Of a DNA stretch of 64,000 bases, positions 10,483 to 18,159 are shown piece by piece. Origin of the DNA: Chersky-840 sp963810195 (GTDB taxonomy: Bacteria > Actinomycetota > Acidimicrobiia > Acidimicrobiales > UBA8190); assembly GCA_963810195.1 (NCBI GenBank), contig CAWEMO010000005.1, positions 310,001 through 374,000 of the forward strand, written 5' to 3'. The notes beneath the pieces were generated by a model, which saw nothing but the letters and a program-made list of their open reading frames with translations, searched no databases and was not told where the DNA came from. Both the position numbers and the translations under genes were made by a program. Within the stretch, counting starts at the first letter, position 1. Each line of letters begins with the position of its first letter.

Positions 10483-11850
10483 GTGGTAATACGACTCAGC
10501 CCTCGCGCCCTGCGGAGCCCCCGTGCGCACGCCCCGGCACCGGCAAGGCGTCTGGGAAAGCCCGCCTTCGACCTTCATGGCCAGGGTGAGCTCCTCGCGC
10601 TCACCTATTCACTCGGCGGCCTGGCGGTGCTGTCCGCGTGGGTCCTCGTTCCCCGCGACATCGGCAACCGTGCCGGGATGGCGACGCTCCTGGTCTTCGT
10701 GTTCGCTGCCGCCGCCATCATCTACGGGTTGAGGAACCACCCACCCCGCTACACCGGTGACGTGGCCATCGTCGGGAGCCTGGTGCTCATCGACCTCGGC
10801 CTGTTCTTCACCAAGCTGCACGGTCACCCGGGGCTGCTGACCCCCTTCTTCGTGTGGGTGGGTGTGGCCGCGCCACTGTGGTTCCCGCGACGGCGGGCGA
10901 TCTTCTACGTGTTCCTGGCGCTTGTCGCCTCGGGCATTGCCATCATCGTGGCGGGCACGGCCGACGCCGTGGCGGGTTGGATCATCACGATGGCCACGCT
11001 CGTCGTGGCGTTCTGCATCGCGTCGTTCCTGACCGACGCGCTCGTGAAGCGCGAGCGGTTGGCGGTCGTGGGTGAGATGGCGTCGGTGGTCGGACACGAC
11101 CTGCGCAATCCGCTCGGAGCGGTGTCCAACGCCCTCTTCCTGTTGCAGCACGGTCTGGGTGAGGATGTCACCGAGGACCAGGAGCGGCACTTCCAGATGG
11201 CTGGACGAGAGATTGCCAAGGCGGCAGCGATCATCGACCACCTGAGCTCCTACGTTCGCCCCGGTGAGCCGATCATCGCTCCTATGGAGCTCGGGGCGCT
11301 CGTGGCGGAGGTGCTCGAGGTCACCCCCCCTCGCCCGGGCATCGACGTGACGCTCGACATCGTTCCGATCACGCTCCTGGCGGACAGAGGTCAACTGGGC
11401 CAGGTCCTGACCAATCTGATCACGAACTCCTACGACGCCATGGGTGAGCGCGGTTCGCTGCGGATCACCGCCTTCGTCGAGGGTGCGGCCGCGGTGATCC
11501 AGGTCGAGGACGACGGGCCGGGCATCGAGAAACCGTTGGCAGAGCGTGTCTTCGAACCGTTCTTCACCGCCAAGCATCAGGGCACCGGACTGGGTCTCGC
11601 CATCGTGCGGCGCATGGTGGAGGCGCACGGGGGTTCGGTCCGGCTCGACTCCGACGCTTCGGGTGGGACGCGATTCGTGGTGCGACTGCCCTACCGCGAT
11701 CTCACGTCGGTAAAGGATGCTGCCGCGGAGAACCTCGGTGTCGCAGGCTCTGCGAACCGCGATGCAGTGCCGACGTCGGATCTCGGACCGGGCTCCGCAA
11801 CGAACCGGCTTGCCTCGGATTCCGAGACGCAGCCGACGTCTCGCCGGTGA
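10483..11850 (+). CDS. Membrane sensor histidine kinase (module 1)
   Basis: A 455-residue sensor kinase. About six hydrophobic helices fill residues 36-185 with almost no extracytoplasmic loop, so the membrane part itself is probably the sensor. The HisKA box is VVGHDLRNPLG (phospho-acceptor His near 205). The ATP-binding domain has the N box (NLITNSYDAM), G1 (EDDGPGIE), F box (FEPFFT) and G2 (GTGLGLAI). A hydrophilic tail of about 45 residues follows. It is closely similar in H box and layout to the kinase at 19.0-20.6 kb. The likely partner is the receiver protein at 12211-12714, encoded convergently. Start is a GTG with a weak ribosome site. Confidence 0.9.
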   Translation: MVIRLSPRALRSPRAHAPAPARRLGKPAFDLHGQGELLALTYSLGGLAVLSAWVLVPRDIGNRAGMATLLVFVFAAAAIIYGLRNHPPRYTGDVAIVGSLVLIDLGLFFTKLHGHPGLLTPFFVWVGVAAPLWFPRRRAIFYVFLALVASGIAIIVAGTADAVAGWIITMATLVVAFCIASFLTDALVKRERLAVVGEMASVVGHDLRNPLGAVSNALFLLQHGLGEDVTEDQERHFQMAGREIAKAAAIIDHLSSYVRPGEPIIAPMELGALVAEVLEVTPPRPGIDVTLDIVPITLLADRGQLGQVLTNLITNSYDAMGERGSLRITAFVEGAAAVIQVEDDGPGIEKPLAERVFEPFFTAKHQGTGLGLAIVRRMVEAHGGSVRLDSDASGGTRFVVRLPYRDLTSVKDAAAENLGVAGSANRDAVPTSDLGPGSATNRLASDSETQPTSRR

Positions 11851-11865
11851 CGTCCACCGATCCTC

Positions 11866-11933
11866 CAGGTGGATTCACGGATGGCCCCCCAGGTGAATTC
11901 ACGCTGGGCGTCCACGATCGTCGGGCGTACTCT
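11866..11933 (+). promoter_or_regulatory. Tandem-dyad promoter A (upstream of RNA element A)
   Basis: Two CAGGTG-headed dyads begin at 11866 (CAGGTGGATTCACGGA) and 11890 (CAGGTGAATTCACGCT), 24 bp apart. A -10-like TACTCT lies at 11928, 62 bp after the start of the first dyad. No good -35 is visible, which suggests an activator-dependent promoter. The same layout recurs four more times in this window. Confidence 0.6.
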
Positions 11934-11939
11934 CACAGG

Positions 11940-12132
11940 TAGGCGGCTCCGGAGGTCCCCGCATACCCTCCGAGGGTCGCCCACTTCAGGGGTACGGTGC
12001 GGTGCGGAGGGCTCTTGCGCTTCGCCGCTACCCCGAGCATGGCGTGTGGACGTCCCCCACACAAGAGGAATGGCGGGGCACGAGCAGCGTTGGAAGGAAC
12101 GGTCCGTTGCCAGACGCTGCTCGTGCCCTGTC
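11940..12132 (+). ncRNA. Putative structured RNA, copy A
   Basis: There is no convincing gene between 11850 and 12211. Instead this stretch matches the elements at 16.0 and 22.4 kb. It contains a GGCGGCTC-like 5' segment, the core CCCCGCAT at 11957, and a core stem TACCC (11964-11968) with GGGTA (11990-11994). It ends in a long hairpin: arms 12072-12091 and 12113-12132, of which 12076-12089 / 12115-12128 pair perfectly. A competing small hairpin (11965-11977) could make the core switchable. Ends are estimated from the -10 and the hairpin. Function unknown; sRNA or regulatory leader are both possible. Confidence 0.5.
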
Positions 12133-12210
12133 TTCCCGAGCCCTTCCCGTCGGGGCCCGAGCCCTACACCCGGATCTATCGGAGCGTGGTGAGTTGTCCC
12201 CGTGTTGGCC

Positions 12211-12714
12211 TCATCGGTCCGACTCGCCTCGCGTGTCGGAGCCAACGGGTCCGGTGTCGCGCACCGACAGGGCATGATCGGCTGCCGCGGCCGTGGCGGC
12301 CATCAGCCGATGGGGGGATACGGGCTTGCGAAGGCAGTCGAACAGCACCGACCCGAAACGCCGGCGCATCTCGGCCTCCTCGATCGATTCGAACCCCGAG
12401 ACCACCACCACCGTCGGCGGGCGATCTAGGGCCTCGAGGACGGATGCTCCGTCGACACGGGGAAGGCGGAGGTCCAGCAGGAGCACGTCGATGTCGCGTC
12501 CTCTGAGCAGCTCCAGTGCATCGGCTCCGTCGGCGGCTTGGACGACGACGTAGCCCTCCTCCCGGAGAATGGCGACCGTCGTTTCGCGCACGCCCTGGTC
12601 ATCTTCCACGACGAGCACGTTGGCATTCCTGGGTGGACCCTCACTGGAGCGGGCCCACAGGCTCGTGGGAGCGGGCGTCGACGTCGGGTTCTGAGATGCG
12701 GAGTTGATGACCAC
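12211..12714 (-). CDS. Single-domain response regulator (module 1 receiver)
   Basis: A 167-residue protein consisting of a low-complexity leader (about 30 residues) and one receiver domain. Conserved positions: acidic pair VVEDD, phospho-acceptor Asp81 in LLLDLRLPRVDG, Ser in VVVSGFES, and Lys in CLRKPVSP. There is no DNA-binding or enzymatic output domain, so it likely passes phosphate on or acts by protein contact. Its last strand and helix (KPVSPHRL) resemble those of the receiver at 20.6-21.2 kb (KPVSPQKL), fitting two paralogous kinase/receiver pairs. A CAGGTG dyad lies in its upstream region. Confidence 0.88.
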   Translation of the reverse strand: MVINSASQNPTSTPAPTSLWARSSEGPPRNANVLVVEDDQGVRETTVAILREEGYVVVQAADGADALELLRGRDIDVLLLDLRLPRVDGASVLEALDRPPTVVVVSGFESIEEAEMRRRFGSVLFDCLRKPVSPHRLMAATAAAADHALSVRDTGPVGSDTRGESDR

Positions 12715-12770
12715 ACGGACACCTGCCGGCTCTGGGTCGCATCACGAGTATCGACAATACGCCCGTGCCG

Positions 12771-12816
12771 TTGATAGCGGAAATACTACGTGGGCCCCGG
12801 TACGTGAAAACACCTG
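12771..12816 (-). promoter_or_regulatory. Single CAGGTG dyad facing the module 1 receiver gene
   Basis: On the minus strand a dyad CAGGTGTTTTCACGTA runs from 12816 to 12801. TATCAA, a possible -10, follows at 12776-12771, at nearly the same distance as in the paired promoters. No second dyad is seen upstream. This would place a start about 50 nt before the receiver gene and suggests that it belongs to the same regulon. Confidence 0.35.
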
Positions 12817-12861
12817 TAGGCCGCCACGGTCGCTCGGATCGTGCGTGCCGGCACGCGACCA

Positions 12862-12930
12862 CAGGTGGAATCACCTGGGCGCGGACAGGTGATGACACGG
12901 TGTCGCGCGGTACCGCGTCCAGTCAATAGT
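12862..12930 (+). promoter_or_regulatory. Tandem-dyad promoter C (upstream of the Ig-repeat protein)
   Basis: The first dyad, CAGGTGGAATCACCTG (12862-12877), is a perfect palindrome in its outer arms. The second, CAGGTGATGACACGGT, begins at 12886, 24 bp later. AATAGT at 12925 is the -10 candidate, 63 bp from the first dyad start. The Ig-repeat gene begins at 13003 after a leader that can fold (gacagg / cctgtc). Confidence 0.6.
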
Positions 12931-13002
12931 GAGACAGGTTCCACCGGCGCATGCCTGTCCGGGCGTGACGACGGGAAAAGTGGGACCCGGGGGAGGGACA
13001 AG

Positions 13003-14559
13003 GTGTCGCGGGGCCTCGGTGGGCAAGTCGTCTTACGGATACTCCCAATTGTGTTGGCGGCCGGGCTTCTCGGTGTTGGGGGCGCCGAAACGGCGTCCGC
13101 GCTCGGCGCGCCCGTGCTCCTGTCGGTCACGGTCTCGCCCTCGGTGGCCTCGGTGGCCTCGGGCGTCACCCAGCAGTTCACCGCTACCGGCCACTATTCC
13201 GACCTGAGCACGAAGAACCTGACCGACAGCGTGACGTGGTCCTCGCTGCAGACGTCGCTGGCGTCGGTGTCCAACGCGGTCGGGTCCCAGGGACTCGTCA
13301 CGGGGCTGTTGCCCGGGACCGACACCATCACCGCCACCGATCCGTCGAGCCTGCTGAACGGCACGGCGGCGCTCACCGTGCTCCCCGCCGTGTTGACCGC
13401 CATCACCGTCTCGCCTGCCGTGACGTCGGTGGCCGAGGGTGCGACCCAGCAGTTCACCGCCACCGGGCTCTACTCCGACGGAAGCACCCAGAACCTGACC
13501 GACAGCGTGACGTGGTCCTCGCTGCAGACGTCGCTGGCGTCGGTGTCCAACGCGGTCGGGTCCCAGGGACTCGTCACGGGGCTGTTGCCCGGGACCGACA
13601 CCATCACCGCCACCGATCCGTCGAGCCTGCTGAGCGGCATCGGTGCGCTCACCGTGCTCTCCGGGGTGCTCCCCGCCGTGTTGACCGCCATCACCGTCTC
13701 GCCTGCCGTGACGTCGGTGGCCGAGGGTGCGACCCAGCAGTTCACCGCCACCGGGCTCTACTCCGACGGAAGCACCCAGAACCTGACCGACAGCGTGACG
13801 TGGTCCTCGCTGCAGACGTCGCTGGCGTCGGTGTCCAACGCGGTCGGGTCCCAGGGACTCGTCACGGGGCTGTTGCCCGGGACCGACACCATCACCGCCA
13901 CCGATCCGTCGAGCCTGCTGAGCGGCATCGGTGCGCTCACCGTGCTCTCCGGGGTGCTCCCCGCCGTGTTGACCGCCATCACCGTCTCGCCTGCCGTGAC
14001 GTCGGTGGCCGAGGGTGCGACCCAGCAGTTCACCGCCACCGGGCTCTACTCCGACGGAAGCACCCAGAACCTGACCGACAGCGTGACGTGGTCCTCGCTG
14101 CAGACGTCGCTGGCGTCGGTGTCCAACGCGGTCGGGTCCCAGGGGCTCGTCACGGGGCTGTTGCCCGGGGCCGACACCATCACCGCCACCGATCCGTCGA
14201 CGCTCCTGAGCGGCATCGGTGCGCTCACCGTGCTCTCCGGGGTGTTGCCGCCCCCCCCACCCACCTCGCCCGCGCTGACGATGACGCCGGGTTCGGGTCC
14301 GGCGCGTACGGGAGTCGTCGCCCATGGCAGCGACTTCGTTCCCGGGCAGCCCGTCACGGTCACGTACATGAGCGGTCTGCGGGCCCGCAAGCGCGCCAGC
14401 ACCGTCCTGTGCAGCACGACGGTCAAATCCGACGGCACCTTCAGCTGTTCCGGCGCCATCCCGCGCCGGCACCGCACGGGCAAGCGGGGGCAGCACTCCG
14501 TCGTGGCGGCAGCGCCGACGGACACCAAGTCCGTCACGACCTTCACGCTGTTCAAGTGA
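13003..14559 (+). CDS. Exported protein with four Ig-like (BIG2) repeats
   Basis: A 518-residue exported protein. The GTG start follows GGGAGGGACAAG and gives a clean signal peptide (VLRILPIVLAAGLLGVGG, cleavage near ASA-LG). Then come four BIG2-like Ig domains (about residues 36-126, 127-222, 223-318, 319-414) with TVSPAVTSVAEGATQQFTAT, YSDGSTQNLT and GLLPGTDTITATDPSS. A different C-terminal beta domain follows (about 420-518; TMTPGSGPARTGVVAHGSDF). No LPXTG or lipobox is seen, so release to the outside or loose surface binding is likely. It is followed after 44 bp by another exported protein. The dyad promoter upstream suggests control by the local signalling system. Confidence 0.85.
   Translation: MSRGLGGQVVLRILPIVLAAGLLGVGGAETASALGAPVLLSVTVSPSVASVASGVTQQFTATGHYSDLSTKNLTDSVTWSSLQTSLASVSNAVGSQGLVTGLLPGTDTITATDPSSLLNGTAALTVLPAVLTAITVSPAVTSVAEGATQQFTATGLYSDGSTQNLTDSVTWSSLQTSLASVSNAVGSQGLVTGLLPGTDTITATDPSSLLSGIGALTVLSGVLPAVLTAITVSPAVTSVAEGATQQFTATGLYSDGSTQNLTDSVTWSSLQTSLASVSNAVGSQGLVTGLLPGTDTITATDPSSLLSGIGALTVLSGVLPAVLTAITVSPAVTSVAEGATQQFTATGLYSDGSTQNLTDSVTWSSLQTSLASVSNAVGSQGLVTGLLPGADTITATDPSTLLSGIGALTVLSGVLPPPPPTSPALTMTPGSGPARTGVVAHGSDFVPGQPVTVTYMSGLRARKRASTVLCSTTVKSDGTFSCSGAIPRRHRTGKRGQHSVVAAAPTDTKSVTTFTLFK
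13381..14244 (+). repeat. Three near-identical 288-bp tandem repeats (BIG2 domains 2-4)
   Basis: Copies begin at 13381, 13669 and 13957. Copies 2 and 3 read almost base for base alike and copy 4 differs at only a few bases. An earlier, more diverged unit lies before 13381. Such DNA-level identity indicates recent duplication or gene conversion, and the number of repeats may vary between strains or be misassembled. Confidence 0.93.
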
Positions 14560-14603
14560 TGCGAAATTCTGCCCGGTCGGCACAATCGCGGAAGGAGCAA
14601 TCC

Positions 14604-15659
14604 ATGGATGCACTCAACACGGGACTCACCGGATCGGCGTCCGGCGCCGAGCACGGCCCGCATAGTGTTCGAGGTGGCGGACGGCGGCGCGTCCGTCGGG
14701 CGTTCATGGCCGGCTGTGTCGCGCTCGTGACGTGTGCGGTGGCGGGAGCCGGAGCCGCCGGCGGTGCGGGCGCGGCCGCGGCCGCGCCCGGGCCCGCCTG
14801 CACGTTCGCGGGCTCGATCCTGGGTGCTCCCTTGGTGATCAACGTCACGCCTGGCAAGGTCATCGACATGAGCTGCACGGGGCTTCCTGCGAGCACCTCC
14901 TTCCTGCTCGTCGAAGCGAGCCTCCTGGTGGCCATCGACCCGTCCGCCGAGCCGCTGTTGACTGGGACCAGCGTGACCACGCTTCCGGGACTCCTGGCCC
15001 TGATCTCCGCCACACCCGAGCTCAACGCCACGTCCGTGGCATTCCCGAGCTCCAATGCCAGTGGTGACCTGACCTACGGCTACACCGTGCCGTCCTCGCA
15101 ACCGACGGACCCCAACGCCACCTGTCCCCCCTCGACCGAGCAGCTCAACTCCGGCCTCATCGGGTGTGCGGTGGCGATGATCGACCTCACGACGTTCAAG
15201 CCGGTCACGGCGGGGACCTTCGTGTTGAGCTTCAAGGGCCAGCCCGTCTTTCCCCCCGACCCGACGTTGGCTCTTTCAGCCGCGGTGCAGCCCCATTCCC
15301 ATGTGAAGACGGTGACGGTGAGCGACGCTCCCGGGGCCACGTCCTACTGGTGGCTCGCCACGCTGGCCTCGATCGAGGCCGGCCTCAGTGGCGGCTCCGG
15401 AGGAGGGCCGGTCCCCGTGACCGTGCAGGTGGGACGCCACACCGTGGCCTCCAAGGCGTTCGTCACCCCCGCGACCTACAACGGCTCGACCTTCACGCCG
15501 CCCAAGCTGTCCGGCACGTTCTTCGTGGGGAGGGCCGCCCGGGGAAGGGTGACGGTGACGCTGCCCGCCACGCTCCTGGGCCTCCCGCTTGAGATCTCGG
15601 CCAAGGAGCGGATGCCGGTGGCGCCGATCGCCAGCGCGGTGCAGGCGCACCGGCGATAG
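14604..15659 (+). CDS. Exported protein of unknown function
   Basis: A 351-residue protein. The ATG at 14604 follows GGAAGGAG. An unusually long basic N-region with RRRVRRAF precedes the hydrophobic signal core (FMAGCVALVTCAVAGAGAA), so Tat export is possible but not certain. The mature part is rich in Ser, Thr, Pro and small residues, with probable beta-sandwich segments (LGAPLVINVTPGKVIDMSCT; HVKTVTVSDAPGATSYWWLA) and a few cysteines that could pair. I do not recognise a family. It lies 44 bp after the Ig-repeat gene and is probably co-expressed with it; the pair may form a surface layer or adhesion unit (inference). Confidence 0.7.
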   Translation: MDALNTGLTGSASGAEHGPHSVRGGGRRRVRRAFMAGCVALVTCAVAGAGAAGGAGAAAAAPGPACTFAGSILGAPLVINVTPGKVIDMSCTGLPASTSFLLVEASLLVAIDPSAEPLLTGTSVTTLPGLLALISATPELNATSVAFPSSNASGDLTYGYTVPSSQPTDPNATCPPSTEQLNSGLIGCAVAMIDLTTFKPVTAGTFVLSFKGQPVFPPDPTLALSAAVQPHSHVKTVTVSDAPGATSYWWLATLASIEAGLSGGSGGGPVPVTVQVGRHTVASKAFVTPATYNGSTFTPPKLSGTFFVGRAARGRVTVTLPATLLGLPLEISAKERMPVAPIASAVQAHRR

Positions 15660-15726
15660 CCGTCTGTCGCCCGGACTCCAGACGAACGCTCCGGCACCGT
15701 CCACCGCCCGACGAACTCACGGGCGC

Positions 15727-15924
15727 ATGGAGGAGCGCGCCATCACCAGCGTCGTCTGGCACGAACGGGGTCACCGGATCGAGGTGACCTACCTCGGGGG
15801 GGACTCCGACCGTCTGTGGGGGTCCGAGGCGGTCGCGGTGGTGCTGGCCAAGAACGCCGGCCTGAGTGCCGTCCCGGCGCCCCAGGGCAGCCGCCGGTGG
15901 GTCCGCGACCCCGAGACGGCGTAA
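15727..15924 (+). CDS. Small hypothetical protein (65 aa)
   Basis: Reads MEERAITSVVWHERGHRIEV and so on. It ends just before promoter D. The third codon positions are nearly all G or C, like the proven genes nearby, which supports real coding. It is a compact alpha/beta-looking protein with no membrane segment. Ribosome site weak. It follows the exported protein by 67 bp and could be its last operon member. Family not recognised. Confidence 0.6.
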   Translation: MEERAITSVVWHERGHRIEVTYLGGDSDRLWGSEAVAVVLAKNAGLSAVPAPQGSRRWVRDPETA

Positions 15925-15925
15925 C

Positions 15926-15993
15926 GAGGTGATTCCACCTGGGTCCCCAGGTGGAATCACCGTCTGGTCCAACAGTTGCACCGGACATAGCGT
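15926..15993 (+). promoter_or_regulatory. Tandem-dyad promoter D (upstream of RNA element D)
   Basis: Dyads begin at 15926 (GAGGTGATTCCACCTG) and 15948 (CAGGTGGAATCACCGT), 22 bp apart. TAGCGT at 15988 is the -10 candidate, 62 bp from the first dyad. The inner parts of the two dyads also form a perfect 15-bp inverted repeat, 15928-15942 with 15947-15961 and a 4-base loop. That hairpin could additionally act as a terminator for the gene ending at 15924. Confidence 0.6.
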
Positions 15994-15999
15994 GTGCTT

Positions 16000-16184
16000 G
16001 GGCGGCTCAGGGATTCCCCGCATCCCCTTCCTGACAGGTCGCTCGTTCGAGCGGGGGTTCGGCGCAGTCCGCTCCGCGTCGGCATCTGTGCCCTTTGGCA
16101 TGGCGATCCCCCCGACGACAACGGGAGGGAGGGATACGGACAGCGCTCGGTCCCCGCCGTCGGCGCTGTCCGTATCCACCTCCC
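16000..16184 (+). ncRNA. Putative structured RNA, copy D
   Basis: The stretch 15925-16704 has no convincing gene. This part matches elements A and E: GGGCGGCTC near the 5' end, CCCCGCAT at 16016, core stem ATCCCC (16022-16027) with GGGGGT (16053-16058), the segment CTGACAG shared with copy E, and a long 3' hairpin. The hairpin arms 16132-16146 and 16163-16177 pair perfectly over 15 bp with a 16-base loop, and 16123-16128 can pair further with 16179-16184. Ends are estimated. Function unknown. Confidence 0.5.
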
Positions 16185-16374
16185 ATTCCACATTCACCTC
16201 CCATTTCGCTCGGCCGCCGTGCTGCGCGCAGAGTTCACGAATTGCGTCAAGCGACCACCACGTGTGTGCGGTCGCCACCTTGCACGCGTGTGCGTTCCCG
16301 CTTTTGCGAACAGAGTGCATGCACAGGGAACTGCCGATGCGGGAATGCCACGGCGTTTCATCAACGGACTCGTG

Positions 16375-16441
16375 TAGGTGAAATCACCCTCTTGACCCAG
16401 GTGGATCCCCGCTAGGCGCCCCCAAAGGGCAGGCGTAACGT
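16375..16441 (+). promoter_or_regulatory. Tandem-dyad promoter F (upstream of the 207-aa exported protein)
   Basis: Dyads begin at 16375 (TAGGTGAAATCACCCT) and 16398 (CAGGTGGATCCCCGCT), 23 bp apart. TAACGT at 16436 is the -10 candidate, 61 bp from the first dyad start. The GGCGTA just before and within the -10 is shared with promoters A and E at the same position. A leader of about 255 nt would follow before the coding start at 16705; it contains a CCCC/GGGG hairpin near 16473-16490. Confidence 0.6.
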
Positions 16442-16704
16442 CACCCATGGGTACCTCGCTGCAGCTTCACCTGGCTGGGCGCCCCGTTTCGTAAGGGGAT
16501 GGCAATGGGCGGAAGGCAAGGCAACGGGCAGGTCGGCGCGCAGTTCTGCTGCCCCGGTGTGGCCCTTGCGAAGCCGGTCCACCACAACACAGCAGGGAGG
16601 TGGCTGGGTACGGGGGCGGCGGTCAACAGGGCTGCTTCGCCGATGCCGAGCGCCCGGTCAAACGAGACGGCATCGGAAGGCAGTCCAAAAACAAGGAGGA
16701 TGAT

Positions 16705-17328
16705 GTGAGTATCCGGAGGAAGGTTGTCCTGTCAGCGGTGGCGGTCGCATTGCCGATGGCGCTGATCGCAGTCGGGAGCGGAGCTGCTTCGGCGTCGTCG
16801 AAGTTCTCCGGCTCCGCGCCCGGCACTGTCAGCTGCACGGGGGTCACTGGTACGGTCTCGTTCAAGCCGCCGCTCAAGCTGACGAGCGGGGGAACGACGG
16901 TCAAGGCCAAGGGCGTCATCAGCGGGTGTCACGGCAGCAACCCGAGCGTCTCGATCACCGACGGCAAGTTCAAGGCCGCCATCACCAGCTCGGGCACAGG
17001 ATGTGCGGGCCTGGCCGGCGGCACCACGTCGGAGACCTTCACCATCAAGTGGAAGGGTGACTACGCTGGCACCAAGGCGAAGTTCACCGAGAGCACCGTG
17101 GTGGTCAAGGGCAGCACGATCGTGACCAACGGGGCCGGTGACGAAGGGTTCGAGCTTCCCGACCCGTCGCACGAGCCCAACGGCGCCACGACGACCGGGT
17201 CGTTCGCGACGGTGAGCTCCGCGGAATCCTTCGCCTACACCAACGAGACGGCAGGAGCGTTCTCCGCCGCCTGTGGTTCTGGCATCAAGAAGGTCACCAT
17301 CGCGAGTGGTTCCCTGAACGGCCTGTGA
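16705..17328 (+). CDS. Exported protein of unknown function (207 aa)
   Basis: The GTG at 16705 follows AAGGAGG with ideal spacing. The N-terminus is a classic signal peptide (IRRKVVLSAVAVALPMALIA, cleavage near ASA-SS). The mature protein is about 175 residues, rich in Gly, Ser and Thr, with four cysteines (VSCTG, ISGCHG, GTGCAG, AACGSG) that may form two disulfides and an alternating pattern typical of a beta-sandwich. I do not recognise a family. A strong bidirectional hairpin terminator follows 48 bp after the stop, so it is transcribed alone, from promoter F. Confidence 0.75.
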   Translation: MSIRRKVVLSAVAVALPMALIAVGSGAASASSKFSGSAPGTVSCTGVTGTVSFKPPLKLTSGGTTVKAKGVISGCHGSNPSVSITDGKFKAAITSSGTGCAGLAGGTTSETFTIKWKGDYAGTKAKFTESTVVVKGSTIVTNGAGDEGFELPDPSHEPNGATTTGSFATVSSAESFAYTNETAGAFSAACGSGIKKVTIASGSLNGL

Positions 17329-17376
17329 TGACGCGGGCCGACGTTGTCGGCCCCTTCTCGAACAGGCATCGGAAGT

Positions 17377-17413
17377 CGATTCTGGGGGCGGGTTCTTCCC
17401 GCCCCCAGAATCG
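17377..17413. terminator. Bidirectional hairpin terminator
   Basis: A 16-bp perfect stem (17377-17392 with 17398-17413), rich in GC, with the 5-base loop ttctt. It lies between the exported-protein stop (17328) and the convergent cyclase stop (17416). Confidence 0.85.
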
Positions 17414-17415
17414 CG

Positions 17416-18159
17416 TCAGGGGAGCGATCGGGACTGCGACAGGCCGGGCAGCTCGAGTCCCGGGACCAGGCTTAGGCGCTGGGCCCGGCGTACCCGCCCC
17501 AGCCCGGGGAGCGTCACGCTGCGGATGCCCACCACCTTGATCCATGCCGGCAGGGTGGCTGCGGGGTAACCGACTGCCAGGAGCTCCTCGGGGCGGGCCA
17601 CCTGGCAGAGGCGGGCCGCCAGGTTGGTGGGACGGCCGATGTAGTCGTCACCGTCCATGATCAGGGCCTGCCCGTGGGCGAATCCGCCTCGAAGCGCAAG
17701 GGTGGACCCGTCATAGCGTCCGATGAGCTCGGCCGCCGTGGCCAGCGTCGGTCCGACCTCGACGCCGACGATCATGGCGCCGTCCCCCAGCCATTTCGCC
17801 ACCAGCACCCCTCGGCGCACCGCAATGTCTCGCGCCAGGGACCGGAAACGGGCCAGCGTGTCGATGGCCGCGTGTTCGCCGTTGCTGGCGATGAACCGCG
17901 TGAAACCACAGAGGTCGACGAAGGCGAACGCCCGATCGACCAGGGCGATCGTCTCGGCGATCTCCCGTGGCGCCTCGATGCCTCTGCTCGGCGGTGCGGT
18001 CCCCACCGTGCCGGCGGGGGCGCTTCCGTCGGCAGGCTCGACCGGAGCCGGCGCGAAGCGGGTGACCACCTCGTAACCGGTGTCGCGCACGTGCCCGACG
18101 AGACCCTTCGATGTCGGAGGCTGTCGTTCCCTGGCTTGCTTGTGCGGCGGATCGGACAC
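17416..18159 (-). CDS. Class III nucleotidyl cyclase catalytic-domain protein
   Basis: A 247-residue soluble protein. After a linker-like N-terminus of about 75 residues comes a class III adenylate/guanylate cyclase domain. FAFVDLCGFTRF gives metal-binding Asp 1, KWLGDGAMI gives the substrate Lys and metal Asp 2, and YIGRPTNLAARLC matches the G-x-x-x-N-x-A-A-R motif with the transition-state Asn and Arg. All catalytic residues appear present. Such proteins make cAMP (less often cGMP) from the nucleoside triphosphate as homodimers, with the active site at the interface. No membrane or sensory domain is attached. Start is a GTG at 18159. Confidence 0.85.
   Translation of the reverse strand: MSDPPHKQARERQPPTSKGLVGHVRDTGYEVVTRFAPAPVEPADGSAPAGTVGTAPPSRGIEAPREIAETIALVDRAFAFVDLCGFTRFIASNGEHAAIDTLARFRSLARDIAVRRGVLVAKWLGDGAMIVGVEVGPTLATAAELIGRYDGSTLALRGGFAHGQALIMDGDDYIGRPTNLAARLCQVARPEELLAVGYPAATLPAWIKVVGIRSVTLPGLGRVRRAQRLSLVPGLELPGLSQSRSLP

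Noticed and set aside
11890..12900. Dyad pairs as LuxR-type lux boxes (ACCTG...CAGGT read across the two dyads)
   Set aside because: The distance between the inner halves varies between pairs, whereas the dyad-to--10 distance is constant; the tandem-dyad reading fits better.
12945..13000. Leader of the Ig-repeat gene as a c-di-GMP or c-di-AMP riboswitch
   Set aside because: Only a simple gacagg/cctgtc hairpin is visible; the conserved core sequences of those riboswitch classes are absent.
13236..14540. Long alternative frames across the Ig-repeat gene on both strands
   Set aside because: They repeat the same 288-bp DNA in other frames, have Arg/His-rich low-complexity products, and the frame with a signal peptide and BIG2 motifs is clearly the real one.
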